From the NCBI GenBank assembly GCA_003520925.1, contig DOTV01000167.1, positions 10,093 to 35,409 on the forward strand: a stretch of 25,317 nt of DNA, read 5' to 3'. The position numbers and the translations under genes were made by a program. The notes under the pieces were generated by a model. That model saw only the letters and a list, made by a program, of their open reading frames with translations. It searched no databases and was not told the DNA's origin. This DNA is from Bacteroidales bacterium. GTDB lineage: Bacteria; Bacteroidota; Bacteroidia; Bacteroidales; VadinHA17. Below, in pieces: positions 15,817 to 24,779 of this stretch; position 1 is the first letter of the stretch; every line of letters starts with the position of its first letter.

Positions 15817-17502
15817 ATGAATGAAGCGATTCAACTGATCATTTTCATGCTAAGCCTTGTTGCACTGGCCCCTTTGCTTGGACGATACATGGCCAGGGTC
15901 TTTATGGGTGAAAATCATTTATTGAAACCTGTTTTTGGCTGGCTTGAAAAACTGGTTTACCGGATTTCCGGCATAAATAGTGAGGAAGAAATGAACTGGA
16001 AGACTTATACTGCCGGTGTTCTTCTGTTCAGCCTGTTTGGCTTTATTCTTTTGTTTCTGTTGCAGATTTTACAGGCATATTTACCGCTGAATGGTGAAAA
16101 ATTGCCCAATGTATCCTGGCATCTCGCTTTTAATACGGCAATGAGCTTCACTACAAATACCAACTGGCAGTCGTACAGCGGTGAAAATACACTGAGCTAT
16201 CTGGTTCAGATGCTGGGGTTAACTGTTCAGAATTTTGTAAGTGCAGCAACTGGTATCGCGGTTTTTCTGGCTTTGATTCGCGGATTAACAAGAAAAACAA
16301 CAGAATTTTTGGGCAATTTCTGGGTTGATATCACCAGAAGTGTAATTTACGTGCTAATGCCTTTGGCTGTAATTCTCACCCTGGCACTTGTTGGACAGGG
16401 AGTTGTCCAGACATTTTCTCATTATGAAAAAGCGGTTACACTGCAGGGAGCTGAACAGGTTATTCCGCTGGGACCTGCTGCATCACAGATTGCCATTAAG
16501 CAACTTGGTACAAACGGAGGCGGCTTCTTTGGCGCGAATAGTGCCCATCCCTTTGAGAATCCGACTCCTTTTTCCAACTTTCTTGAATTGTTAGCCATTA
16601 TTATCATTCCGGCGGGTTTGGTTTTTACATTCGGGCATTATATGAAATCCGGAAGTCAGGCGCGGGCAATATTTCTTACCATGATTTTCCTTTTTGCAGC
16701 TGGCCTTGCAATTTCACTTTGGTCGGAGTACAGCCATAACAATGTTTTGAATGTTTCAGGTTCCATGGAAGGCAAAGAGACCCGCTTGGGAGTAATGAAC
16801 AGCGTCCTGTGGTCTGTTACTACCACAGCTACATCGAGTGGTTCCGTGAATGCAATGCATGATAGTCTGTCCCCTCTTTCAGGCCTTGTAAACATGGTCA
16901 ATATGATGCTTGGGGAAATTATATTCGGAGGTGTGGGATCGGGATTATATGGAATCATAATCTTCATTTTTCTCACTGTTTTTATTGCCGGGCTGATGGT
17001 CGGCCGGACACCCGAATATCTTGGGAAGAAAATCGAAGCTTATGAAATAAAGATGACAATTGTGGCAATTTTAGCTCCTAGTGTTGTCATTAAGTTATTT
17101 TCAGCAGTTGCATGCTCAGTAGGTCCCGGATTATCCAGTCTCAGTAATTCAGGTCCCCATGGTCTTTCCGAAATCCTGTATGCTTTCAGTTCTGCCGCAG
17201 GAAATAATGGAAGTGCTTTTGCGGGGCTCAATACCAATACGGTTTTTTATAACCTGATGATGGGATCCGGGATGTTGATAGGCCGTTTCGGAATAATCAT
17301 TCCCGTATTGGCAATTGCAGGCAGTATGGCACGGAAAAAGATTGCACTGGTCACCTCAGGTACCTTCAGGACTGACAACTGGTTGTTTGTATCGCTTCTG
17401 ATAATTATAATTCTGATAGTTGGCGGCCTGACCTTTTTCCCCCCGCTTGCATTAGGTCCGGTGGTAGAACATTTCTTAATGAATTCAGGAGTAACATTTT
17501 AA
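15817..17502 (+). CDS. kdpA: KdpA, potassium-binding and translocating subunit
   Basis: A 561-residue polytopic inner-membrane protein that selects and conducts K+. It is homologous to K+ channels and has four selectivity-filter loops: FTTNTNW (about 111-117), GTNGGGFFGANSAHPFENPT (231-250), TATSSGSVNAMHDSLSPLSG (337-356) and AAGNNGSAFAGL (460-471). Length matches the family (about 557). The start at 15817 opens directly into the first helix. kdpB begins 5 bp after its stop. The 87-bp gap from kdpF contains a small palindrome-like sequence, ACGGTTCAAACCGT (15784-15797), of unknown significance. Confidence 0.97.
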   Translation: MNEAIQLIIFMLSLVALAPLLGRYMARVFMGENHLLKPVFGWLEKLVYRISGINSEEEMNWKTYTAGVLLFSLFGFILLFLLQILQAYLPLNGEKLPNVSWHLAFNTAMSFTTNTNWQSYSGENTLSYLVQMLGLTVQNFVSAATGIAVFLALIRGLTRKTTEFLGNFWVDITRSVIYVLMPLAVILTLALVGQGVVQTFSHYEKAVTLQGAEQVIPLGPAASQIAIKQLGTNGGGFFGANSAHPFENPTPFSNFLELLAIIIIPAGLVFTFGHYMKSGSQARAIFLTMIFLFAAGLAISLWSEYSHNNVLNVSGSMEGKETRLGVMNSVLWSVTTTATSSGSVNAMHDSLSPLSGLVNMVNMMLGEIIFGGVGSGLYGIIIFIFLTVFIAGLMVGRTPEYLGKKIEAYEIKMTIVAILAPSVVIKLFSAVACSVGPGLSSLSNSGPHGLSEILYAFSSAAGNNGSAFAGLNTNTVFYNLMMGSGMLIGRFGIIIPVLAIAGSMARKKIALVTSGTFRTDNWLFVSLLIIIILIVGGLTFFPPLALGPVVEHFLMNSGVTF

Positions 17503-17507
17503 TTCCT

Positions 17508-19610
17508 ATGATGAATAAATTGGGAAAACGGAATATAAGTCTCCTACTAACCAGAGAAATAGTAGGCCAGGCATTAAAGGAATCATTTATTAAATTGAAC
17601 CCGGCTGTTTTGGTGAAGAACCCTGTTATTTTCATCGTTGGTATTGGTGCGTTGATGACCACCATAATAGTATCCCTAGATGTTTTCAATAATAATTTTT
17701 CAGGCTTTAACTTTCAGATTATGGTCTGGCTTTGGTTTACGGTTCTCTTTGCCAACTTTGCCGAAGCAATAGCTGAAGGCAGGGGAAAAGCTCAGGCAGA
17801 TAGTCTCCGTAAAAGCCGCACTAAAACAAAGGCACGCAGGCTGGTTCAGAATAAAGAGGAAATTGTATGGGCAACAGATCTGAAAAAGGGAGATACTGTA
17901 ATATGTTTAGCAGGAGATAATATCCCAGCCGATGGAGATGTCATCGAAGGCATTGCCAGTGTGGATGAATCTGCAATTACAGGGGAATCAGCACCGGTAA
18001 TCCGGGAAAGCGGCGGTGACCGTTGTGCTGTTACCGGAGGTACCAAAGTGCTCAGTGACCGGATTGTCATCAAAGTGACATCAGAGCCGGGCAATACATT
18101 TTTAGATCGTATGATAGCCCTGGTTGAAGGTGCAAAACGTCAGAAAACACCTAACGAGATTGCATTGATTATACTCCTGTCAGGCCTTACTATAATTTTC
18201 CTGTTGGTTGTCGCTGCCCTGCCTGCCTATTTTGGCTATAGCTTAAAAGCTTCTGGTCTGCCTGAAAGCCAAAATCTTCCCCTCCCTGTCCTGATATCGT
18301 TGCTTGTATGTCTTATTCCTACGACTATCGGGGGATTGCTTAGTGCTATTGGGATAAGCGGAATGGACAGATTATTGCGCAAGAATGTTATTGCGACTAG
18401 CGGGAAAGCCATTGAGGCAGCCGGCGACACCGATGTTCTGTTGTTGGATAAGACAGGAACTATTACATTGGGTAACCGCATGGCAACTGAGTTTATTCCC
18501 GCTGAAGGCTTTACAACAGAAAGGCTGGCAAATGCAGCACAACTTGCCTCACTGGCTGATGAAACCCCTGAGGGGCGATCGATAGTTGTTCTGGCAAAAG
18601 AAAAATTCAATATTCGCGGCCGTGAAGTCAAACAACTCAATGCAACGTTTATTCCATTTACCGCACAATCGAGGATGAGTGGTGTCGATTTAAAAACCAC
18701 CACAGGTTCAATACAAAAAATTCGAAAAGGTTCTTCAGAAGCCATCCGGACTTTTATTCAAAATAATAATGGTTTTTATTCTCAGGAAATCCAGAATATA
18801 GTCCTGGATGTTGCAAGAAGGGGAGCTACCCCCCTGGTTGTAGCCGAAGATGAAAAAGCTTTAGGAGTTGTTCACCTGAAAGACATTGTCAAAGGAGGCA
18901 TTAAGCAGCGTTTCGCCGAATTACGGAAAATGGGGATTAAAACTGTTATGATTACCGGCGACAATCCGCAAACAGCAGCCGCCATTGCCGCCGAGGCCGG
19001 GGTTGATGATTTTCTTGCTGAAGCCAGGCCCGAGGATAAGCTTTTTAGAATACGCGAAGAACAGGCAAACGGTCATCTGGTAGGGATGATCGGCGATGGT
19101 ACCAATGATGCACCGGCTCTGGCTCAGGCAGATGTGGGACTGGCAATGAATACAGGCACCCAGGCTGCACGCGAAGCAGGAAATATGGTTGATCTTGATA
19201 GCAATCCTACTAAGCTTATCGAAGTGGTTGAGACCGGAAAACAACTGCTTATGACACGGGGAGCACTGACAACTTTCAGTATTGCAAATGATGTGGCTAA
19301 ATATTTCGCCATTATTCCTGCTATTGCAACATTTTTGTATGTTACGTCTTCAGGAAATGCTCCTCTGGACGCACTTAATATTATGAAGCTTGCTACACCT
19401 GAAAGCGCTATTTTAAGTGCAATAATATTCAATGCACTGATAATCATCTTCCTTATACCCCTTGCCATGAAGGGAGTTAAATACCGTCCCATTTCAGCTA
19501 ACCGGGTACTCGCGTTGAATATTGCAATTTACGGTGTCGGAGGATTGATAGTTCCTTTTATTGGAATCAAACTGATAGACATGCTGCTTGTATTTTTCCA
19601 TATGATCTGA
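17508..19610 (+). CDS. kdpB: KdpB, catalytic P-type ATPase subunit
   Basis: A 700-residue P-type ATPase that hydrolyses ATP to drive K+ uptake through KdpA. The phosphorylated aspartate is Asp314 in LLLDKTGTIT. The actuator loop is ITGESAPV (TGES at 158-161); Ser161 aligns with the regulatory Ser162 of E. coli KdpB. The nucleotide/phosphorylation domain has KTVMITGDNPQTAAAI and MIGDGTNDAPALAQADVG. Residues at both ends form the membrane helices. Start 17508 or 17511 (two consecutive ATG codons) are equivalent. It is 5 bp after kdpA and 34 bp before kdpC. A large minus-strand open frame inside is antisense and not a gene. Confidence 0.97.
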   Translation: MMNKLGKRNISLLLTREIVGQALKESFIKLNPAVLVKNPVIFIVGIGALMTTIIVSLDVFNNNFSGFNFQIMVWLWFTVLFANFAEAIAEGRGKAQADSLRKSRTKTKARRLVQNKEEIVWATDLKKGDTVICLAGDNIPADGDVIEGIASVDESAITGESAPVIRESGGDRCAVTGGTKVLSDRIVIKVTSEPGNTFLDRMIALVEGAKRQKTPNEIALIILLSGLTIIFLLVVAALPAYFGYSLKASGLPESQNLPLPVLISLLVCLIPTTIGGLLSAIGISGMDRLLRKNVIATSGKAIEAAGDTDVLLLDKTGTITLGNRMATEFIPAEGFTTERLANAAQLASLADETPEGRSIVVLAKEKFNIRGREVKQLNATFIPFTAQSRMSGVDLKTTTGSIQKIRKGSSEAIRTFIQNNNGFYSQEIQNIVLDVARRGATPLVVAEDEKALGVVHLKDIVKGGIKQRFAELRKMGIKTVMITGDNPQTAAAIAAEAGVDDFLAEARPEDKLFRIREEQANGHLVGMIGDGTNDAPALAQADVGLAMNTGTQAAREAGNMVDLDSNPTKLIEVVETGKQLLMTRGALTTFSIANDVAKYFAIIPAIATFLYVTSSGNAPLDALNIMKLATPESAILSAIIFNALIIIFLIPLAMKGVKYRPISANRVLALNIAIYGVGGLIVPFIGIKLIDMLLVFFHMI

Positions 19611-19644
19611 GAACCGGGATTAAAAAAAAGAAAAGGAGATTATA

Positions 19645-20220
19645 ATGAAGACACAAACAATCATAGCAATAAAATTCTTAATGATAATGACGATAATGAC
19701 CGGAATAATTTATCCGTTTTTGATGACAGGATTGGCACAATTAATATTTCCGGCCAGAGCTAACGGGAGTCTTGTGATGAAAGATGGTAGAATTGCAGGT
19801 TCGGAGTTAGTAGGGCAGAAATTCGACAGCAATATTTACTTCTGGCCAAGACCCTCAGCCATTGACTATAATCCGATTCCCTCGGGAGCGTCAAATCTCG
19901 GCCCGACGAGTGATAAGTTAAAAAAACAGGTTAAGGAAAGACGCAGGTTATTCGTGATAAATAATTTAATAACCGATACAACAGCTATCCCAAAAGAGAT
20001 GCTTTTTGCATCAGCAAGCGGCCTTGATCCCCACATTTCACCCGAATCTGCCCTTCTCCAGTTAAATAGAGTCGCAGGTGGAAGGAATCTTGATGAAGTT
20101 CAAATACAAAAGGTAAAGCAGCTCATTAAAAACAAAACTCAGGGACCTCAGTATTTTCTGTTTGGAGAACCCAGAATCAATGTGTTTGATTTAAATTTGG
20201 CTTTGGATAGTATCAGGTAA
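19645..20220 (+). CDS. kdpC: KdpC, accessory subunit of the K+-transporting ATPase
   Basis: A 191-residue protein with one N-terminal helix (about residues 5-30) and a periplasmic soluble domain that binds the KdpA/B core. The family signatures are GSELVGQKFDSNIYFWPRPS, the SGASNLGPTS block and the C-terminal QYFLFGEPRINVFDLNLAL. It starts after a clear AAGGAG ribosome-binding site (19634-19639), stronger than those of most genes here. Its stop codon overlaps the kdpD start (TAATG), indicating coupled translation. Confidence 0.96.
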   Translation: MKTQTIIAIKFLMIMTIMTGIIYPFLMTGLAQLIFPARANGSLVMKDGRIAGSELVGQKFDSNIYFWPRPSAIDYNPIPSGASNLGPTSDKLKKQVKERRRLFVINNLITDTTAIPKEMLFASASGLDPHISPESALLQLNRVAGGRNLDEVQIQKVKQLIKNKTQGPQYFLFGEPRINVFDLNLALDSIR

Positions 20221-22904
20221 TGAATTACGATGATAACAGACCGGATCCAGATGAACTTTTAGCTTCTTTGAAGTTCGAGGAAGAAAAGAGCAAACACGGC
20301 AAGTTGAAAATATTCTTCGGCATGTGTGCCGGTGTAGGTAAAACCTATACGATGCTTCAGACTGCCCAGGCTGAGAAGGCGAAAGGGAATGATATAGTTA
20401 TCGGTTATATTGAAACCCATAACAGAGAGGAGACCGCCAAACTGGCAGAAGGTATTGAACTGATTCCCCGAAAAGTTTACGGATACAAATCCACTTCTGT
20501 TCAGGAGATGGATTTAGATACTATTATTAACCGGAAACCTCAAACTGTTATTGTTGACGAACTTGCACATACGAATGCACCTGGCAGCCGCCATGCAAAA
20601 AGGTTTCAGGACGTCCAGGAAATTCTTGAAAGCGGTATCAGCGTTTATACCACATTAAACGTTCAGCACCTCGAAAGCCGATCTGAAACCGTGGCGCAAA
20701 TTACCGGCATAATAGTGCACGAAACAATCCCCGATGAGGTTTTTGAGAATGCTGATGAGGTTGAACTGGTCGATCTGACTCCAGAAGAATTACTTCAGAG
20801 GCTTTCAGATGGCAAAGTTTATACCCCCGAAAGATCCAGAGAGGCTGCAAAAAATTTTTTCCGCGAAGGTAATATCAACGCCTTACGTGAAATGGCCTTA
20901 CGTATTGTTGCCGACAGGGTGGACAAGCAACTGCACGATTACATGCGGCATAAACATATTCGTGGTCCATGGAAATCTGGTTTGCATCTGCTTGTTGCAA
21001 TAGGGCCGAGTCCATATTCCGGTAAATTGTTACGTTGGGCTAAGACTCTTTCTTACTCCATGGGTGCAAACATTCAGGCAGTTTACATCGAGACCCTGCG
21101 AAAACTTAATCCAAAAGAGAGCGAACAACTTGATAAAAACATAAACCTCGCGAAACAGCTGGGTATTAAATTCCGGATCATTACCAACAATGATATTGTA
21201 AAAGGAATTATCAATTTTGCCCAGAAAGAAAACGTTACTCATATTATTGTCGGGAAACCCCGTGTTCGGAACCTGATTTCTTTGCTCCGTCTTGGCAGAT
21301 ATGTGAACAGGTTGGTGCGGTATAGCGGAAATATCGACATTTATATACTTGGGGCCGATAATCAGTCCAGGGACCGCTTTCAGTCCATGGTTTCAGTTCC
21401 TCCTTTTACTTCGACCATCCCGCAATATCTAATAACTTCATTACTTGTTGTTTTATCCTCAACAGGGTTCTATCTGGTAAAAGATCTTATTGGTTATCAG
21501 GTAGTTTCATTTGCACTGCTGTTCCTGGTTTCAATACTGGCTATTTTTTACGGGACAGGTCCTATTTTATTGGCCGCAACCCTGAGTGCACTGATTTGGG
21601 ATTTCTTTTTCATTCCTCCGCCATTTACATTGCATATTGAAAAACCAGTTGACGTGCTGATGCTTATAATGTTTTTTATTATTGCCCTTCTGAATGGGAT
21701 TTTAACTTCAAGAGTACGCCGACAGGAGAAGAAAACCAGGATCCGGGAGGAAAGAACACATGCTCTGTATCAGCTTACTCGGGATTTAACGATGGCATCC
21801 GGAATTGACGAGGTTACGAAAATTGCAGTCAGATATATTAAGAAGTATTTTAATCTGGATTGTGCAATTATTCTTAAGAATGACTTTAATCAACTTGATA
21901 ATAAAGTTCAAAATGAGACTAAAGCAGAGCTTTCGGGTAATGAATTAAGTATAGCAGCATGGGTTTATAAACATTCGGCCAAAGCCGGTAAACACACCGA
22001 TACATTGCCTTCAACCGATTATACATTTTATCCTTTAACCGGAAATAACAACAACACGGGAGTTATTGCCATCAAACTGCCCAAACCGTTTACCCAGGGT
22101 GAAGAACAATTCTGGGAGGCATTTCTATCTCAAATATCAGGCAAATATGAGCGTGAGTATTTACGGGATGCAGCCCGGAAAGCATATATATTGAATGAAT
22201 CAGATAAGCTCTATAAAACCCTTTTTAACTCTATTTCTCATGAATTGCGCATTCCGGTGGCAACTATTATGGGGGCAACAGATACCTTGCTAATGCAATC
22301 GTATCCCGAAGATACCCGGCGAAAACTATATGCAGAAATAAATACAGCTTCAATAAGGTTAAACCGGCTTATCGAAAACCTGTTGAACATGTCCCGTCTT
22401 GAATCAGGACAGATTACACCACGGTTAGACTGGTGTGATGTTCATGACCTCGCGAATAAAGTGGCAGATAACCTTGAACAGGAACTGCGGAATTTTAAAT
22501 TGTCAGTAGTGATTCCGGCCGACATGCCATTAGTGCTTATCGATTTCGGACTTACAGAGCAGGTACTGAACAATCTGGTTCTTAATGCAACTCAAAACGC
22601 AACGGCAGGAACAAATATAAGACTCAAGTTTTTTTTCGATCAGGGCGCACTTACTATCCAGGTCATGGACAGGGGAAAAGGATTTCCGGCATCTGAATTA
22701 CTCTCGGTATTTGATAAGTTTTACCGGGGGAAAGATTCAAAAGCAGGAGGTACCGGATTAGGGTTATCGATCGTAAAAGGTTTTGTTGAAGCACAGGGGG
22801 GCACTGTAATGGCAGAAAACCGGAAAAATGGCGGAGCTTTATTCACAATTAAGATCCCGGTTAAAAGTTCTGAAATGGACAAACTGAACAAACAGGAAAA
22901 TTAA
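20220..22904 (+). CDS. kdpD: KdpD, full-length osmosensor/K+ sensor histidine kinase
   Basis: An 894-residue inner-membrane kinase, the same length as E. coli KdpD. Domain order: N-terminal KdpD domain with Walker A GMCAGVGKT (34-42) and Walker B IVDE (111-114); universal-stress-like domain (about 252-378); four-helix membrane segment (about 405-505); GAF-like linker (about 520-655); dimerisation domain with phospho-acceptor His674 in FNSISHELRIPV. The ATPase core (about 780-890) has NLVLNATQNA, DRGKGFP and GTGLGLSIVKGF. All kinase motifs are intact. It overlaps kdpC by one base. It should phosphorylate KdpE, which is encoded upstream on the other strand. A HAMP-PAS gene follows 63 bp later. 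Confidence 0.96.
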   Translation: MNYDDNRPDPDELLASLKFEEEKSKHGKLKIFFGMCAGVGKTYTMLQTAQAEKAKGNDIVIGYIETHNREETAKLAEGIELIPRKVYGYKSTSVQEMDLDTIINRKPQTVIVDELAHTNAPGSRHAKRFQDVQEILESGISVYTTLNVQHLESRSETVAQITGIIVHETIPDEVFENADEVELVDLTPEELLQRLSDGKVYTPERSREAAKNFFREGNINALREMALRIVADRVDKQLHDYMRHKHIRGPWKSGLHLLVAIGPSPYSGKLLRWAKTLSYSMGANIQAVYIETLRKLNPKESEQLDKNINLAKQLGIKFRIITNNDIVKGIINFAQKENVTHIIVGKPRVRNLISLLRLGRYVNRLVRYSGNIDIYILGADNQSRDRFQSMVSVPPFTSTIPQYLITSLLVVLSSTGFYLVKDLIGYQVVSFALLFLVSILAIFYGTGPILLAATLSALIWDFFFIPPPFTLHIEKPVDVLMLIMFFIIALLNGILTSRVRRQEKKTRIREERTHALYQLTRDLTMASGIDEVTKIAVRYIKKYFNLDCAIILKNDFNQLDNKVQNETKAELSGNELSIAAWVYKHSAKAGKHTDTLPSTDYTFYPLTGNNNNTGVIAIKLPKPFTQGEEQFWEAFLSQISGKYEREYLRDAARKAYILNESDKLYKTLFNSISHELRIPVATIMGATDTLLMQSYPEDTRRKLYAEINTASIRLNRLIENLLNMSRLESGQITPRLDWCDVHDLANKVADNLEQELRNFKLSVVIPADMPLVLIDFGLTEQVLNNLVLNATQNATAGTNIRLKFFFDQGALTIQVMDRGKGFPASELLSVFDKFYRGKDSKAGGTGLGLSIVKGFVEAQGGTVMAENRKNGGALFTIKIPVKSSEMDKLNKQEN

Positions 22905-22967
22905 AAGTCCCTGACAGTTCCTCATTTATTCTTATCGGTTAGTTTTTATAGTTAAAACATTGAAATC

Positions 22968-24113
22968 ATGAAAATTAAGACAAAATTGTTTCTTGCATTC
23001 GTGTTTCTCCTGGTTGAGTTTTTATTTGTCAGCATATTCAGTCTCTATTTTATCTTTAAAATCTCCCAGCAAAACAATCTGATAACCAAGGATAATAATC
23101 TTTCTATTAGCTACTCTGAAAATATGCTTCAATCGATGGACAAGATTAATGATTTCAATTCATCTTCAGTATTTAATTCTCATTTTGTGCCTGATAGAAA
23201 GGAATTATCGCGTTTCTTAACCAATTTTGAAAAGAACCTGGTAAATGAGGAAAACAATATTACCGAAACAGGCGAAATGGAATTAGCCCTGTCTGTTCGT
23301 GAAAATTTCGAAAAAATCAAATCATTAATATCTGATTCTGCATGGAACTCAGTTCCGGACAAACCGGGGTATTATTATGCTACTCTTTTACCTGTTGTAA
23401 ACGAAATCAAATTAGCATTGTATGCCATTTCCGATATAAACATGAACGCTATTATCAGAAAAAATCATACGGCTAATGACACTGCCAGCCATTCATATTT
23501 TATCCTATCAATTATTGCTTCAATCTTCTTTCTTGTATTCTTTGCTTTTATCTTCGGCTTCCCGAAATATATTGCAGATCCAATTGAAATTCTTGCAAAA
23601 AATGTCAATGAAATTGCAAACAAAAATTTCAAGGTAAGGATGGCGTTCAACTCAAATGATGAATTCGGGCAGATTTCAAAAGCTTTTAACGATATAGCAG
23701 TCAATCTGGAAGAATTTAACAGAAATGAAACAGAAATTCTGATCGAAAGAAAAGAGCTCGCTGAATCTGCTATTAGAAAGATGGATGAAGCTGTGCTCAT
23801 TCTGGATGTTAATCAAAACATCATTCTGGTAAGTATTCTTGCAGAGAAGCTTCTTAATTTGAATAATATTAATATCATTAACAGAAGTGCTATTGAGGTT
23901 GCACAAAAAAATGATTTGTTGAAATTCATGTTGAGAGGCCTGATTGAGGATATCGGCTTCCAGACAAATACGTTTACGATAACTTCTAACGATATAAAAA
24001 CGACCTATACAAGTGAAATGAAAGTTATCACAAAACCTGTTAAAAATTCGGATTTGATAGTCCCCATTGGTTATATGATTTCTTTAAAAAATATCTCCAA
24101 ATCTTTTAATTAA
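22968..24113 (+). CDS. HAMP-PAS sensor protein lacking a histidine-kinase core
   Basis: A 381-residue membrane protein. TM1 (about 7-30) and TM2 (about 177-198) flank a helical periplasmic region (about 31-176). A HAMP domain follows (about 199-252: PKYIADPIEILAKNVNEIAN, then FNSNDEFGQISKAFNDIAV). Next are a short coiled coil and a PAS-like domain (about 268-377: MDEAVLILDVNQNIILV, ending GYMISLKNISKSFN). In related Bacteroidota kinases that follow kdpD, as I recall them, the equivalent GYVIVLKDIT segment leads straight into a HisKA domain. Here the stop occurs at that exact point, and no HisKA or HATPase lies downstream in any frame that I could see. It may be a decayed kinase or a non-catalytic sensor. 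Confidence 0.8.
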   Translation: MKIKTKLFLAFVFLLVEFLFVSIFSLYFIFKISQQNNLITKDNNLSISYSENMLQSMDKINDFNSSSVFNSHFVPDRKELSRFLTNFEKNLVNEENNITETGEMELALSVRENFEKIKSLISDSAWNSVPDKPGYYYATLLPVVNEIKLALYAISDINMNAIIRKNHTANDTASHSYFILSIIASIFFLVFFAFIFGFPKYIADPIEILAKNVNEIANKNFKVRMAFNSNDEFGQISKAFNDIAVNLEEFNRNETEILIERKELAESAIRKMDEAVLILDVNQNIILVSILAEKLLNLNNINIINRSAIEVAQKNDLLKFMLRGLIEDIGFQTNTFTITSNDIKTTYTSEMKVITKPVKNSDLIVPIGYMISLKNISKSFN

Positions 24114-24121
24114 GAACTTCT

Positions 24122-24140
24122 TTCAGGATTACCACCTGAA
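24122..24140 (+). terminator. Hairpin after the kdp operon, possible terminator
   Basis: TTCAGG (24122-24127) pairs with CCTGAA (24135-24140) across a seven-base loop, nine bases after the HAMP-PAS stop codon. The following sequence is A+T-rich (TATTTTATATCTTT) but has no long T run. It is plausible as the end of the kdp transcript. Confidence 0.35.
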
Positions 24141-24223
24141 CATCGTATTTTATATCTTTACATAGCCACAACGTAACACATGTCTTAAATTTTTCCGTCT
24201 TTGATTTAAACAAATCCAGTTTT

Positions 24224-24742
24224 ATGAAAATCCGGAAAGAAGAAGAACTAGAAAAATTTATAAGGGAAAATAAAGATGAGTTCAACTCATATAACCCTGA
24301 ACCTGATCATAGTCAGCTTTTCCTGTCAAAATTATTCAGGAAATTTAAGGAAGTAATCAGTATAGTGCCTTATCTGGTAAGAGTCGGAATTGCCACTATC
24401 CTTATATTTATTATATCTTTTGCAATTTGGAGACTTTTTCTCTCTCCTCCGTTGACGCGGGTTTCCTTAAAATACTGGAAAGCAGAGCATAATTATAAAT
24501 TTCGTATTCACCGGAATACAAGGCTTACCTATAAGTATATAACTAATCCTGAAGAAAAAGCTGAATTTGGGTCTGAACTTCAGCAATTTGATGCTTCATT
24601 TGAAGAGTTAAAGAAGCAATTACAAGAGAATCCTTCCGAAGAAAACATAGCAGGCTTGCTAAGATTTTATAAGGACAAATTACTGTCGCTGGAAGAAAAA
24701 ATCCAGAAATACAGAAACAGAAATATTCCAAACAAGAAATAG
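24224..24742 (+). CDS. Single-pass membrane protein with charged termini, unknown function
   Basis: A 172-residue protein. An N-terminal charged region (KEEELEKFIRENKDEFNSYN, then PEPDHSQLF) resembles the start of some membrane anti-sigma-like proteins of Bacteroidota, but no cysteine or zinc motif and no adjacent sigma factor is seen. One membrane helix lies at about residues 51-71 (VRVGIATILIFIISFAIWRL). The rest (about 75-172) is highly charged and helical, with EFGSELQQFDASFEELKKQL and LLRFYKDKLLSLEEKIQKY predicted to form a coiled coil. It starts 110 bp after the HAMP-PAS gene on the same strand and could be a late kdp operon gene or independent. I do not recognise a function. Confidence 0.7.
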   Translation: MKIRKEEELEKFIRENKDEFNSYNPEPDHSQLFLSKLFRKFKEVISIVPYLVRVGIATILIFIISFAIWRLFLSPPLTRVSLKYWKAEHNYKFRIHRNTRLTYKYITNPEEKAEFGSELQQFDASFEELKKQLQENPSEENIAGLLRFYKDKLLSLEEKIQKYRNRNIPNKK

Positions 24743-24761
24743 TAGCGAAAACCGCATCTGC

Positions 24762-24779
24762 ACCACTTGCATCAGTGGT
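24762..24779. terminator. Hairpin between convergent genes, possible bidirectional terminator
   Basis: ACCACT (24762-24767) and AGTGGT (24774-24779) form a perfect six-base stem with a six-base loop. It fills the 37-bp gap between the membrane protein stop and the GH43 stop codon. T runs on either side are short, so efficiency is uncertain. Confidence 0.4.

Noticed and set aside
16656..16976. Minus-strand open frame of 106 codons inside kdpA
   Set aside because: Antisense to a strongly conserved membrane protein gene and without recognisable features.
18236..18745. A 169-codon open frame on the minus strand
   Set aside because: It lies fully antisense to the conserved kdpB and its translation has no recognisable domain; it is a coding shadow.
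24114..24223. Search for a frameshifted kinase core after the HAMP-PAS gene
   Set aside because: No HisKA or HATPase motif was seen in any frame of this gap, and the next gene (24224) is unrelated, so a simple frameshift does not explain the missing kinase.
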